A stretch of 64,000 nucleotides of DNA from Taudactylus pleione. Its lineage: Eukaryota; Chordata; Amphibia; Anura; Myobatrachidae. The DNA lies in contig JAUIMM010000003.1 of NCBI GenBank assembly GCA_031769625.1, positions 1,815,001 to 1,879,000 of the forward strand. The letters are read 5' to 3'. Of this stretch, positions 34,758 through 47,053 are shown piece by piece; the first letter of the stretch is position 1; each line of letters opens with the position of its first letter. The position numbers and the translations under genes are program-made. The notes beneath the pieces were generated by a model, which did no database searches, was not told where the DNA came from, and saw only the letters and a list, made by a program, of their open reading frames with translations.

Positions 34758-34844
34758 TTTTTTTCTTTATCAGCCTTTCAGTTTGACTCAAAATGAAGAC
34801 CGCTCCATCTTCCAAAGGCAGTTTACATGGGGAGCACCCAGGGG

Positions 34845-35526
34845 TTCCCAGATGCAGTTCTCAAGGCACCCCAAAGGTTTAGAGATATCCATGGTTGAGC
34901 ACAGGTGGTTAAATCAAATTCACTGAGGCAATAATTAAATCACCTCTGGTCAAGCATGGATATTCTTAAAACCTGGACTGTTAGGGTTTTTTGATGGCGA
35001 GTTTGTGAACCTTTTGGCCTAGGTGGTAAATGGAGCTACAACTGGTCTTTTAATGGATATATAGAGTATTCCAGTTATCCATTTATCTCACTATTCATTT
35101 ATTTTTCAATCTGTATGACCACATAGTTAGAAGCAGGTCTAGAGGAATTTTCAGCGCACATTCACTGCTCCAGAGAAGAGGCCGCATGGACTCGGGCAAA
35201 AGCCACCACTGGCAACATGACCGCGGACAACACTGTGCCGGGCAATAAAACAGCATAACGTCGGAATTCCCCTAGAGCTGTCGTGGTCATCAGCAAGGGA
35301 AAATAACCAGCATGGCACATGCCAATTCAGTAGAACTTCAAGGGGTGGGTCAGGGTTTTCACGTCATTACGCCCCACCTACCTGGCAATTCAGGTATTAT
35401 CTCTCCATCCTGCCCACTTCTCTAGGAAGTGAGCAAGGATGTGAGAGATTCACCCACTCTTCCGGGGGTGACGGGGACTAACTGAAAAATTGTGAGTCTC
35501 CCTCACCTTCTGGGAGAGTAGGTAAG
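34845..35526. other. Repeat remnant, otherwise no gene recognised
   Basis: 34845-34990 resembles part of the CAGTGTTTCCC..AGGCACCC hAT family (TTCTCAAGGCACCCC, AAACCTGGACTG). 35100-35520 shows no recognisable feature. Confidence 0.45.
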
Positions 35527-36576
35527 TGTGAGGATATGGGGTTCTCTCAATCACCCAGACACTGAGCAGATGAAACCAAAGTGATGGTTTATTTTTCTAC
35601 AGCACACAGAAGTAGATAATATATAAGGACAAGAGTTAAATACAGTGAACAGGCAATAAACAGGTAGCAGTCCAGATTGGGCCAGTCTCAGCAACATATA
35701 ACATCCCAGAACAATTCCACTAAATAGCTAGAGATGCACAGTCCCACAGGAGAAACTATCACTGATCACGCAGCAGTGAATAGCATATAAGTCCCCTCAA
35801 GCGTTTCCAGGACCCCACACGTAGAAACTATCACAGATCACACAGCAGCGATAGCCCCTAGGTCCAACCAAGTGTTTAGAGGATCCCATACAGTAGAAAC
35901 TATCACAGAACACACAGCAGTGAATAGCGTATAGGTCCTTGCAGAATTGACAAAGTATAAATCCACACAGAACTGGTGATGCGTTCCACTAGCACCTTGG
36001 CAAAGCAAGACCTCTTAGCCAAAGTCAGCGACTAACATCTGCAGCTGCCTTTGGTGACTTCTTTTGAAAGCTTCAAATTTCCAACGATATTGTGACCACC
36101 CAGGGGAGTTGCATTGTTCCCTAATTTGTGTGGGTCTCTTATCTCCTACCTCCCCCAGATATTACTTCCCTGATGAACACCTGCTGGGTTGGCTCCACGT
36201 AGTCTGCTAGGCTCCAGTGAGGCACATAAGCAGGCAAATGGAAGGAGGTGTAAAACCTGAGCGTCCCCTGCGGAGGTGGAAATTAACGTAGGGGGTCTTT
36301 TGTTCTGTGAGATGTTACATTGCTCTACTGGTTATGAACAACACAGACATATGGACAAGGCTAACATCAAGACTTATCCAGTATTAAAAATTACAATTAC
36401 TTACATTATTACAGTGCATAATATACCCCTGGTACTGCAAAAGTATAAGTCCTGTGAATGAACACACATACACTAGCAGACTGATAGGGGAACACAAAGG
36501 GCTAAAAAGTTCATTACTCACTGCAAGGAATGAGATGCTGCAAATACATTTTTAACACAGATCTCATTTCCTCACA
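35527..36576 (-). mobile_element. Solo LTR (about 1.05 kb) with 5-bp TSD
   Basis: Ends TGTGAGGATAT and ATTTCCTCACA form the TG..CA inverted termini, and GTAAG is duplicated at 35522-35526 and 36577-36581. The minus strand carries AATAAA at about 35592, close to the end of the LTR in that orientation, so the LTR most likely reads on the minus strand. No internal coding region is attached, so it is a solo LTR left by recombination. The 5-bp TSD suits a Ty3/gypsy or ERV-type integrase. Confidence 0.85.
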
Positions 36577-37689
36577 GTAAGTATGCCTTAGCAGCTCTAC
36601 GTGAAGCACAGCTGGTATGGTGCCTAACTGGGGACAGCACAGATAGCATTGCCTCCATGCATCTATGCCAGTGCCAGAGGGACACCAGCACCTGCACAGA
36701 AGGTCACCCAGGTTAACTCATATACAATCATCGGAGCAATTGGAAGTGCGCCAGTGTACTCACCTTACAACTGAGGACAAAACAGTAACAAAATGAGACT
36801 GTATACTATACAATCGGTAGTAAAATAGCAATATGATATACTAGGATAACCTACATATGTCATTAAACTCACTAACGTGTATTATCGTGTTACCATTTAA
36901 TAAGCTTCTTAAATACAATGAAACTTAACTTCTAAAAATAAAGACACAGACGACAGTGTTGGCGCTTAAAATTGTTTACCAACAAAAAAGAAAACCGCAG
37001 TCTATTTGTCAGTGCACTTTGGGCCAAGTGTGTAAAATATAACTTTTATTAATGTTTATTAAAATAAATGTATAACTCTATGAGACAAAAAGAGGGCTCC
37101 AAACGAAATATTAAAAAACTATATGCATAATGATATCTGTATAAATAGAAAGAATCTACTTGTGTGGAAATTAAAAACTAATCCACAGTGTTCCGGCTAT
37201 AGAAATACTTTAATATTATCTGCCTTGATAAAGCTCCAGCGAAATGCGCGTTGGCGTAACATGATAGTTTCGTTTAGTTAGAGAGCGGTGATTGAACCTG
37301 ATTGTAATGTGCCAGCGGAGCCGACTGGCCACAACACACTACGCTGGGAATCTGGGTCAGCGCCTATTATGCTGTGAAGATTACATAAATGTTCTCATTT
37401 TGTATCTAAAACATTTACACTATGCTGACTGAGATTAATGACAAATGCTAGGTGTGTGTGAAATACATGCAGCGGATGGCAGTGTACTGTGATGATTACG
37501 GAGCCAACAACCGCAAGACACCACCTTAAAAACCAGAGCCAGTAGCCACTACAACAGCCACTGTGATAAAAGCACTATATCAATGTCCCCTTTACGTAGG
37601 TAAATGAATAACCTCATGCTAACTAAGATTGTCAGCAGCTAGGGTTGTGCATAAATAACATGAAGCCGACAATTATGTATTCAAACTGT

Positions 37690-38430
37690 AATTACTAAAC
37701 TTGACGGGAAGCAGTCGGGAAGCCGATGGATTGAATCCCGACCGCCGGCTTCCCGACTGTCCAATCTCGGCAAGGGTTAAATGACAGGTGTCGAGATCCC
37801 GACGTCTGTCATTTTACTTATGCCGGGAGCCCGGCATCCCGCTCGAAGGCGCGGACAGCTGCCGGGGGGGGGAGGGTTAGGTTGGCTGTTCCCGGGTGGG
37901 ACTTAGGGTTAGGCAGCCCCCCGGGGAGGGTAAGGTTTAGGCTAGGGGAAGGGGGAGTTAGGGTCATGCACCCCCAGGGGGAGGTTAGGGTTAGGCACCC
38001 CCAGGGGTAGGTTGGGGTTAGGCACCCCTAGGGGGAGGTTGAGGTTAGGCACCCCCAGGGGGAGGTTGGGGTTAGGCCCCACCCCGGGAGACTTAGGTTT
38101 AGGCAGCGGGGAAGGGGGGGAGAGGTTTAGGCACTTAGAGGGGGGTTAGGCACCCCTAAAGGAGTGTTAGGGGGGGTTAGGGTCATGCACCCCCGGGGGG
38201 AGGTTGGGGTTAGGCACCCCCAGGGGGAGGTTGGGGTTAGGCCCCACCCCGGGAGACTTAGGTTTAGGCAGCGGGGAAGGGGGGGAGAGGTTTAGGCACT
38301 TAGAGGGGGGTTAGGCACCCCTAAAGGAGTGTTAGAGGGGGTTAGGTTAGTTTATACTTACCTTTAGCACAGTCGGGATCTTTACCTCTGCCGGGCTTCC
38401 GCTGTCGGGATTTGAACTGGCAGCCATAGT
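37690..38430 (-). mobile_element. Inserted 'GTCGGGATT' element with G-rich minisatellite
   Basis: Flanked by CGGGAAGCAGTCGGGAAGCC .. (37705) and CCGGGCTTCCGCTGTCGGGA (38393). The interior 37866-38345 is a tandem GTTAGGCACCCCCAGGGGGA-type repeat with GGGGTTAGG runs able to form G-quadruplexes. On the minus strand the unique segment ends in AAAG|GTAAGT (complement at 38360-38361) directly before the minisatellite, the same 'splice donor then minisatellite' order as in the hAT elements. Confidence 0.65.
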
Positions 38431-38879
38431 GAAAAGCTAGAATAACAGAGCTCATAGCCGTGATATAGTATACTGATAACCTCACATTAACTACAAAAGC
38501 CGCAAAATTCAACAAATTTTAATACAGTAATAGTAAGCTGACTACTTTCATTGGATACATAACAATGATTGGGGGGGGGGTGACAAACTGACATTGTAGG
38601 CTAGTGAGCCAATCACCTCCTTCCATCATATAAAAACGTTATAAATTACAAAATAAATATATTTGTGATGCAAGTGAATGATTATTGTTTTATTAAGATA
38701 TATGTTAACACCGTATACCTGCAGGTTCATTGTAATTAATGAAGACTATATACTTCACGCTGATGAACATCTATATCAATAAATGGCTACTGTATGTATA
38801 AACCAATACACCTCTTATGAGCATAACAATTCTAGATACAATATAGTGTATAATAATTAGTCACAGTCTATTTATGACA

Positions 38880-39020
38880 ACAGTTTGGCTAGAGAACATA
38901 AGGCCCCCATACAGCAGCAATTCTGCAATTTGCATTTGATTTGTGTATAAAAATCTTTCCCTTTTTCAATCGATTGCAGAATTGCTACAATCAATTGCTG
39001 ATGTATGGGGGCCTTTACTC
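38880..39020. repeat. Small palindromic MITE
   Basis: AAGGCCCCCATACAGCAGCAATTCTGCAAT .. ATTGCAGAATTGCTACAATC .. GATGTATGGGGGCCTTT; arms ~35 bp. Nested within the 36970-39448 element. Confidence 0.65.
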
Positions 39021-39927
39021 TAGCTAATGCTGTCAATGATTGATACAAAGTCGATACACATTGTGAGAATTAGAAACATAGTTGTAGAATAAACAGACAC
39101 ATTTAGACTGTGAAAACCATTTATTTATAATATAAGATAACTATACTCAACGCCACCGTGGCTGAATCATAATATTCAGGGATACATAATCAGGGAAACT
39201 AGTATGATTATTATTAAATACTAAAAGATAAGGAAACTACTGATAATATTAAAGTATTTCTATAGCCGGAACACAGTGGATATCATTATGCATATAGTTT
39301 TTTTTAGATTTTGTTTGGAGCCCTCTTTTTGTCTCATAGTTATATATTTATTTTAATAACTGTTATATTTTACACACTTGGACCAAAGTGCACTGCCAAA
39401 TAGACTATTTTTTTCTTTTTTGTTGGTAATATTTGACAAGTCAGGCGGTAGCAGATCCCAGAAACAGTTTAGATAAAGGATCAAACTGCATACTTTGGGA
39501 TTTTTGGACAAACCTATTTATACATATTTAATTCATAATCAGAATGTAAAGCGTCTTGAGCGGAGAACAATCTCTTGATTTGGCTGTTTAAAATTGTTTG
39601 TCAAATTTATTTTTGACAAGTCATTAAATTTTAGACTATAAGTTAATAATAATAATAATAATATTGGTGACAGCTCAAAAAGAACGCACAGGATAATAAC
39701 CATCAAACAGACACACACACACAAGCCAAGCATTGGTGATCAACTCTCCTTTACCTTCAACCCCCGGTCCAGGTGGTTTAGCCATTTCCCGTCCAGGACA
39801 ATTGGCTGTCGCCTTACTCCACTTCAAGGAGAGCGCACCCACTAAGCTTAACTATTAACATAAACTAACTGAAAGTGCTGTTTTTTTCCACCAAGCGAGG
39901 CCTAAACCGATGCGCCGCCACCATAAT

Positions 39928-40221
39928 TCAAGCCAGTAACCAGAAACACCTCAACCAGCAGATAAAAATGCCTTCCAGAAAAATATCCAAGCCCGCAGGA
40001 CTAAGCTGCATGCCATCTCCACGATACAAATGTGCGTCCCGGAATTGCATCCCCACATGTTCCAGTACACCACCACCATTCTTCAACATGTACCTCACCA
40101 CTGCAGTATTGACCTTCCTCCTAGCCACATCCAACCACGCACCAGAGCCAGCATTCCTCCAAACACTCCTATGGACAATGAAGGACCACACCAACTTGCA
40201 GGAAGGCAGAGCTTCTGCCAT
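39928..40221 (-). pseudogene. SGNH-hydrolase-like C-terminal domain of the Ngaro-type element
   Basis: An open minus-strand stretch contains the pattern WLDVARRKVNTAVVRYM..., ...FRDAHLYRGDGMQLSPAGLDIFL. This matches the C-terminal half of the SGNH/GDSL-like domain carried by many vertebrate Ngaro elements, where the last block reads DG-x-H-LS. Here the catalytic His is replaced by Gln (DGMQLS). The N-terminal half, with the GDS block, is not readable upstream. It follows the recombinase remnant, as expected. Confidence 0.65.
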
Positions 40222-40614
40222 CTAATGGAATTCCCTAATGACAACAGAGAGCAAATCCAGGGCAGGGTGCTGACCTAAGCATTCACAGAGAGATGCACTT
40301 TATAACACGGAAAGAAAAACACAAACAAAGCAGCCGGAACACAGATACACCATACCGACAAGACATGGAAACGTAGTGTAACAAAGAATGGGGAAGGGGG
40401 AACAATGTAGACAACCGGACATGAGGCAAAAAACATAAAAAAAATTGGAGTAAACGAACAATCCTGCCATATCATATAATTCAGAAGCCAATTGGGCCCC
40501 CGGGGGAGAATAAAAAATTCCTCAGACTCCCGCTGTAGGTCGGCGAGTGGTAAGGCCTCCGGTGAGGCTACAAAGGAAATATTACGGTGAGCTACGTTGG
40601 AACAAAAACAGCTA

Positions 40615-41090
40615 AACATGGACGAATATAGCATCGGAACACAGCAGGACGCCACCGACCAAGGGACTGGATATCCCAGTCAGATAAGCCAGCAGAAGCT
40701 GCCTATGTAGCAGCTCCCATTCTACATGAGTGAATACCGAACTCATCCTAAAGATGCCAAGCAACACTTCAAAACAGGACAAAACTGGTATTTCGTAACT
40801 AGAGATCCATCGTCGTGCATCAACCATGCCCTATCCCGATCGCCACGCACTTGCTTAACGGCGCGTGCCAGCACCTCTGGACATACTGCAGGAATGGGAT
40901 ATGGTTGAAGTGAAAGCCATCGCCCTCTACCAGCCTGGTGCATCCCAGAGAACCGTATAAGGCACAGCATTGCGACTGGGCGTACAATTATGTCCGCAAT
41001 AGTGAGTATTGTGCCAGCCCTTTTAGAGGGGGCAACTAATTCACAGGCCCAAAATGCTCCATGAAAACACCATGGCAAAACCTAAATGAA
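40615..41090 (-). pseudogene. Tyrosine recombinase remnant of the Ngaro-type element
   Basis: Minus-strand frames contain HDDGSLVTKYQFCPVLKCCL (part of the box before the catalytic HxxR) and, after a frameshift near 40740, GIHSCRMGAAT, then a stop codon, then LSDWDIQSLGRWRPAVFRCYIRP. The His-Ser-Cys-Arg (HxxR), GRW and final Tyr-Ile-Arg-Pro positions fit the catalytic region of tyrosine recombinases in DIRS/Ngaro elements. Catalytic Tyr is present but the frame is broken, so the protein cannot be active. Confidence 0.78.
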
Positions 41091-41519
41091 ACAGCAAGCA
41101 TACAAAAGCTGAAAAGAACAAACTGAAGGGACCACAGCCACCAAGTAAAGCAACATGGTAACCTTAATGGGACGCCTGCAGTCAATCGCTGTAGCGGTCG
41201 ACCAGAACCAGCTCCTCCAGGTCCCTGACATTATGAAGGACCTGGAGGGGTCGCGCTAGTCATACAATGCAGAGAAAAATTACATGCCTGCTAAATTGCG
41301 CCATAACACAGCGAGCTAGCGCCCTTGCGAATACAAGTCCCAAATAAAAGCCAGCATGACTTGCTGCAAGCTCTTACCTGCATGAGCCACCAAAACTCAG
41401 AAATTCTCCCATTCCAGCAAACCCCTCTGATAACAACGCAAAGTCCTGGGGGCAATGGCCCACAAAGCTAGTTCCCCCTCACCGGCCTGATGATCTGCCA
41501 AACATAAGGAGGACATGGG

Positions 41520-41825
41520 TCACCGGATAGATTGGCTTAAGGTGCTAATTCCCGAAAACCGAAGCCAGTTGAACCGTAACAGTGCATCCGCAATCCCATT
41601 CTGTACACCAGACACATATCTGGCAACAAAATGGACATTAAGCAGCAGGCAACGCAACACAAGTCTTGCAAGCAGACGAACAACCGGAAGAGAGAATGAA
41701 CTCTGACGGTCAATCGCATGCACTATACCCAGGTTGTCGCACCATAAATTGATACTAGCGGTCCTCAAGCAGTCCTCCCAGAGTTCTAAAGCAACCACAA
41801 GGGGGAACAGCTCAAGCAACTGCAT
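41520..41825 (-). pseudogene. RNase H domain remnant of the Ngaro-type element
   Basis: A 101-codon open stretch holds ELFPLVVALELWEDCL, NLWCDNLGIVHAIDRQSS, LLLNVHFVARYVSGVQNGIADALLRF. These are the DIRS-type RNase H signatures: the Asp of CDN and the ADAL(S)RF motif near the end. It sits between the reverse transcriptase thumb region (42690-42915) and the recombinase, separated from the former by the MITE at 42001-42598. Confidence 0.8.
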
Positions 41826-42000
41826 GTTCTTAGTGAACCCCTACACAACCCACATCAACAGTCAAGGTGCAGCACACCACAAAAAGTTGAGGTAAGCTCA
41901 AAACCCAGTCGCGCCAGCGGCATCAGTAAAAATTGCAGCTGAGTGTTACTGCAGGATGGGGCAGGATAGATACACTCCTTTGAACTGGGAAAGGAACACA

Positions 42001-42598
42001 GGGCCTGATTCAGAGACGGACGCTATTTGCGCTCGCTCGTTCAGAAAAAGGGGCCGGCTATTTAAATTGAGCGCTCGCTCTTTGCGGTCTGTTGACGCCT
42101 CTATGTCTGAGCGAGCGAACGAAACATGCGCTCGCTATTTTGTAAAGACGTCCCTTGGCCGCTCGCATCCTACGTCATCTCCGCTATTTATTTGATTAAT
42201 CGAGTACATCGAAAGGCATCTGAACTTCTCGCAGTGCTTGTGGTTGGATTTTCCTACCGCAATCATGCGAACAGTTCAGGCTAAGAAACAACCAAGTGAC
42301 GTGGTCGTTGACGCTGCTTAGTTAATTATGCACACCCTTAAAACGCCCGTTTTGACCGTTTGGCACGCCTGCGTTCGGATCACCACTCCCCGTTTTCAAG
42401 CACCTTCCCCTGTTACCACCCACAAACGCCTCATCCTGTCACTCAAATTAGCAGGCACTCGCTATTTTGCGAGCGCTCGATTTCCGACCGCAATGACTGG
42501 TTGGCGCATGCGCATTACGACCCATACGCATGCGCAGATGTGCGAACATCGCTCGGAGCGAACGAGCGGCCGCTTACGAGCGGCTCTGAATCAGGCCC
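42001..42598. mobile_element. Hairpin-string MITE, copy E (second subfamily)
   Basis: Ends GGGCCTGATTCAGAGACGG and GGCTCTGAATCAGGCCC; TSD ACA (41998-42000, 42599-42601). Same termini as copies A-D but different interior: GAGCGAACGAAAC.., GCATGCGCATTACGACCCATACGCATGCGC hairpin, GCTCGGAGCGAACGAGC. Its partner in opposite orientation is 52112-52707. Inserted in the Ngaro-type element. Confidence 0.88.
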
Positions 42599-42684
42599 AC
42601 AGTCCAAACTCTCACAAGTCACGCTTGATATCGGACAGATAAACATACAAAATAATGGGGACAGAGGATGCCTGCGATAGACCT

Positions 42685-45125
42685 TTACAATCTCTGGCAG
42701 AAGATCCTACCCAAGGGAATGACCCTGAAGGCAAAGTGAAAAAGCCACAGCATGGACTGCACGGAACGCAGGGTGAATTTACCCATGCCTAACGCAATTA
42801 CAATAGTCCCACGCAATTTGTCTAAGTTGTCCCGGGAAAATGATAGCAAGCCGCCAAGGTATTGATCTCGATACCCAGGAAGGAGAGCTGCATCACTAGA
42901 CCTTCCGTTTCTCACTCACAACGGAGGATCCCTGATGATCCAGGGAGGTGTGTAGGGGCTTATTCCTGGGGTCTTCTCCTGGGCAGCAGTGGCCAGGGGT
43001 AGCTCTTTTGCGTGGCCCACTGCTGTCCCAGGGCTTCCGGTGTCTTCTCCAACCCCACTCCTGGTGGGAGTTGGTCTGCAGCTCTTCACCCAGAGAGTGG
43101 CGAACTGTGTAAGCTCTTTTTCAATGACTGCCGCCCTGCAAGACTTCTGTCATCGTCTTTGTGCTTCTATCTTCGAGAGCTGTTCTCCGCTCCTTCCTGG
43201 TCATCAGACTCCTTTCTGCCCCCTCGCGCCGGTGCCAGTGGGCGGTGCGATGGTGCGGAAAGCTGTGATTGGCTCACCACGGCCATCCCCTGCTGGCTGC
43301 TGGTCTGTGAGCCCTGATTTGGCTCACAGTCAGCACCAAATTCAAATGGGCATGTGCAGATTGGCGGGGTCTGAATCCTGGTAGATTCAGACCTGCTGCC
43401 ATCATGCAGATGGAGTAGTGGTGGTAGTCCACCGCCACCTCCATGCCCGCAGCGCTGGCTGGGGGGCAGGATCGCAAATGATCCCGGCCCGCTGCTGCAC
43501 TTGTACTCCGCCATGAGGGAGAGGGAATGAATATATCTAGACATGCAAATTTTATGTTACAATAAGGATACATTTGTATCCGTAATTGGTTAACTCTGGC
43601 TTGGTTTAATTAAATCAGACAATTGTGATTCTGAAAACATGAAACATGATGGTCACTCAGTAGATTTATTTACACCGGATGAATGGTAAACATTAATGAT
43701 AAATAAACATATAAATACAGATATGAGAGTGTTTGTTCCAAGGGAAAAATACAGGCCTGTAATAGCTTTTGAATAACGAGCACACAGCATTTATACCCCT
43801 TATTAGTAATACACTTTATGTATTTATGGGAATTAGATACAACATAACCATTATATTGTAGATCCCCACCCTGTAATTGTGGTGATGACAGCTGCCTAAG
43901 GCAATTGTTGCGATATGTGTACTGCATCTGGGATTTACCAGCACCTAGTGGAACATATGTTTTGTTTATATTATTGTTAAGAACTTTGGGACTTCTAATA
44001 ATATGTCACAGTACAGTGTGGTATACAGTAGGTATTGATTGAGACGATAAACACAATTATTACTTTATAATTATATGACTAACACTGAGGGCCTGATTCA
44101 GAGGCGCTCGCAAAAAGCGAGCTCTCACTCTGAATCAGGGCGGGTGCTTGTTATTTTAGTTGCGGCCTCCTGGCCGCTCGCATAGCTGTGGGTGACCACC
44201 CACAGCTATTGCGAGCAGCCAGGATGATGGTCGCGATGGTCAAGACCATCGCGACCATCGGGCTTGCGACGAGACCCTTGTGCTAGGGTCTCGTGGCCGC
44301 AAGCCCCAGAGAGCTTCTGGCTCTAATAGAGCTCTCTCACTGACATCACTGGTGATGTCAGTGGGGCCGCCCACAAACGGCAGGCGTTCACTTGGGAACG
44401 CCTCTGTTTGTGAAGCCACCCCCCCGCCACGCCTACATAACGGGGCGAGCTGTCGATCAACATCGACAGCCACCCCTTTTGTAGTGAGCCACGGAGCAAG
44501 TGCTTTTTGCGCTCGCTCCGGGGCTCCCGCACGCCGTGCGTGCGCACTGGGCCACCATCGACCCGCTTGTGAGCGCTATGAATCAGGCCCTGAGTTTTAA
44601 ATCACAAACACAATTTTATCTAAAAGGAAATATTTTGCTGTTTTTGTACTTTTCTTTGATTTAAATAAAGGTTAAGTTTTATTATTTTTTCTATGGGTCA
44701 CTGTGAGACAGGAGATGAATCAGAGGTAGTCCAAGAGTGCTCCATTGTAGGAATACTTCATTCTTTGAATGTGATTTATTCTATTCCTGGATGCACCTCC
44801 CCTGAAATGGTTGTATAAAATCAAAATTCAGATTTAGGGGAGGACAGTTTGTGAACACAGGTCTGTGCGGATAACTTCTTTTCTTGTTGAATTCCACATC
44901 AATCCTATCCAACAAGGATCCCGGGCCAAATGCCTGAACCAGCTACACAGCCGGATCAAGGATTAATACTGCACACGACACCATTCGTGAGGAATAGCGT
45001 CATTGACTAAGGATCAATGCGGGTAATACCGATGCTAAATGAGCCTAAATTTTACCTGGTTTCTTTTTGGGCATCACGCACACAAGAGAGAGAACCAGAC
45101 CAGCCAAAGGAGGAGTCGAGATAGG
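42685..45125 (-). pseudogene. Reverse transcriptase remnant of the Ngaro-type element (split by insertions)
   Basis: At about 45120-44860 (minus) the frame reads STPPLAGLVLSLVCVMPKKKPGK and, after frameshifts and stops, VNDAIPHEWCRVQY, matching the start of the DIRS/Ngaro reverse transcriptase finger region. The thumb/connection part is at 42915-42690 (LRSVQSMLWLFHFAFRVIPLGRIFCQRL, split here as LRSVQSMLWLFHFAF and RVIPLGRIFCQRL). The catalytic palm is not readable; 42930-44850 is filled by insertions including the MITE 44099-44590. Degenerate and non-functional. Confidence 0.65.
44099..44590. mobile_element. Hairpin-string MITE, copy D
   Basis: Ends GGGCCTGATTCAGAGGCGC and CTATGAATCAGGCCC; TSD TGA at 44096-44098 and 44591-44593. 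Same hairpin order as copies A-C, including GGCCGCTCGCATAGCTGTGG..CCACAGCTATTGCGAGCAGCC. Confidence 0.9.
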
Positions 45126-45329
45126 ACCTGCCATCCTAACCAGTTCCACCTCTTTCATGTCTTTTACAAGCACTATGTGCGGCAAAACCGTCCGTTAGAA
45201 ACCCGGGCCAGAAATCGTCAAACGAAACCCAGCCCAAAGCAAAAACGTAGCCACAGTCCTATGGGAATATAATCAAACCAGCGCCACGTGACTGAGAAGT
45301 AAAGTGGCTGCTGCCTTACTTAGACCCTC

Positions 45330-47053
45330 CTCATGTAGGGGAATGGCCGGTGGTTGGCCCAGATTGTGCACGGGAGCAATCCTTTGCAGGGTGAGGCGCA
45401 CACATTGAAGGCATGCTGGAACCATTGAAGGCATAGCACCGTCCCGTGTTGAGTGACGTGCCCCCCCCTAAAATGGGGAGTATGCGTCCACTTAGGGGCA
45501 AATACTGAAGGGGTGAGGGCCGACTGAAAACCTCCAGCCAAACCTCCACATCCTTGCAGCCAAAACCGATGTTCATCATCTGTCCTCATAGAATGGAACA
45601 TAGAATTTATCAAATGGAGATACTTGATGACATTCAAGTGTTCCTGAGGGTGGGATTCTAGATAGCATACCACGAATATAAAGAAACCTGCCTGCTAATT
45701 ATGGTATGAGCAATATGCCTCCTCCCCCATACTGTCGCGTCGCTCAGATGCCCTAAAATCCTTTTGGCTTTGTACGTAAGGCAAAAACATGAACATATTT
45801 GGCATTGTGAATACAGTCACAAACCCTCCGACGCACCCCTAGAATTATCGCTGTATTAATTCACAGTGCACCGCTACAACCTCAGATGCCTCCGGGTAAA
45901 ACAAACTGTTCTCACTAGAAAGGTGTGATCGTCGGGACAGATGATGGGAATGGCGGCAGCGGCGTCGTGAACTCTTCCTGCCCCTATCCCCGAGCTATCA
46001 TAATCTGAGCTAGGCAAAGAGGGCAAAGAACACACACCCATCTACTACTCCAATGAGCAGGCGCAATGGACTTCAACGGGAGGACCAGAACAATCGACAG
46101 CAGCCGACACATTGTTCGACCACAGCAGACTCATCCATCATGGACACCGAAGGGGTACCCGCGGGAACAGCAGCAATACCAGCAGACATAGGGGCTGCAA
46201 AAAAACACAACAGGCATAGGTGTAGCGGAAAAGAGGGCGAATGGGGACCTGTATATACAGCGCATTGAGGAGCTGGGCCGCCAAAGGACCCAGCTGTGCA
46301 GGAACCTGAGGGGGAAGTGGAAACAACGCCAGCAGTGTAGGCGCAACAGGAGAGACCGCCATTGCGGATAACCAAGTAGTCAATGAGCCAGACAGAGAGG
46401 CCAACACACGTGATGCAGTCAATGCCTCAGCAGTGTCAGGGGAACTTAACAGAACCATGGGGGGTGACGAGCCCGGCGCAGGTGGAACTGCAGCAGCCAT
46501 GTTGGACAGCTGCCTAGGGATAAATCAGGACTGCCAGAGAAACGACGAACGTTATGCCGGGGATAAACCGACACTGTCGAAGCGAGCTCTGAGGGGCCTA
46601 TAACCTGTGCGGGTGCAGATGCAGCAGCCTGACTGGGCAGAGGGGTTCTAACCCTATGGCCTGCCTGCCTACTCACTTTCTGCCCTAGCCAAGAATGAAT
46701 TTGGCTGTCGGAACTCGCACAGAGCAATAGTCCCAGACCCCCGCTGCCCACCAGCAACCACTACTTGCTGCACCGGTCTCATAGCCCCTCATAGTCTGGG
46801 GCAAAGATGAGATAGTATGGGGCACCAAGGAGGGCTGCACACCGCACCCAGAGCAGGCAGCAGCAGTTCCCCATTCTGATATATGGCGTCCACGAATCGG
46901 GGCAAAGCCACGCTCCCTCAGCAGACCCGAATCATAGTGGAGGGGGGTGGAGACAGGCGTGTTAGCGCTGGAGCCTGAAGCAGCAGTGCTGCCAGGCAGG
47001 GCATAAGCAGACAGCCGGGCAGGGGGGATCAAGGAGCGATGAGGACGGGACAT
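45330..47053 (-). pseudogene. Gag-like ORF remnant of the Ngaro-type element
   Basis: Starts at an ATG at 47053 (MSRPHRSLIPPARLSAYALP..) in a Ser/Pro/Ala-rich region; frames shift several times. The 3' part (45579-45370) reads CKDVEVWLEVFSRPSP, GRCYAFNGSS and CAPHPAKDCS, fitting the end of Ngaro/DIRS gag, a 'W-x-D/E-x-E-x-WL' stretch followed by a C-x-x-FN..H zinc-binding segment. Low-complexity sequence between them is not alignable by eye. Confidence 0.55.

Larger units (their letters stand above)
36970..39448. mobile_element. Element with ~230-bp inverted ends
   Basis: 36973-37219 (ACCAACAAAAAAGAAAA .. CTATAGAAATACTTTAATATTATC) is repeated in reverse complement at about 39216-39445. The left arm has small insertions relative to the right (ATTTGTCAG/ATTTGGCAG, extra 'CTTTTATTAATG'). 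Between them lie a TGATAAAGC..GCGAAATGCGCGTTGGCG motif, a G-rich minisatellite module and AT-rich DNA. No transposase was seen. Superfamily unknown. Confidence 0.65.
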
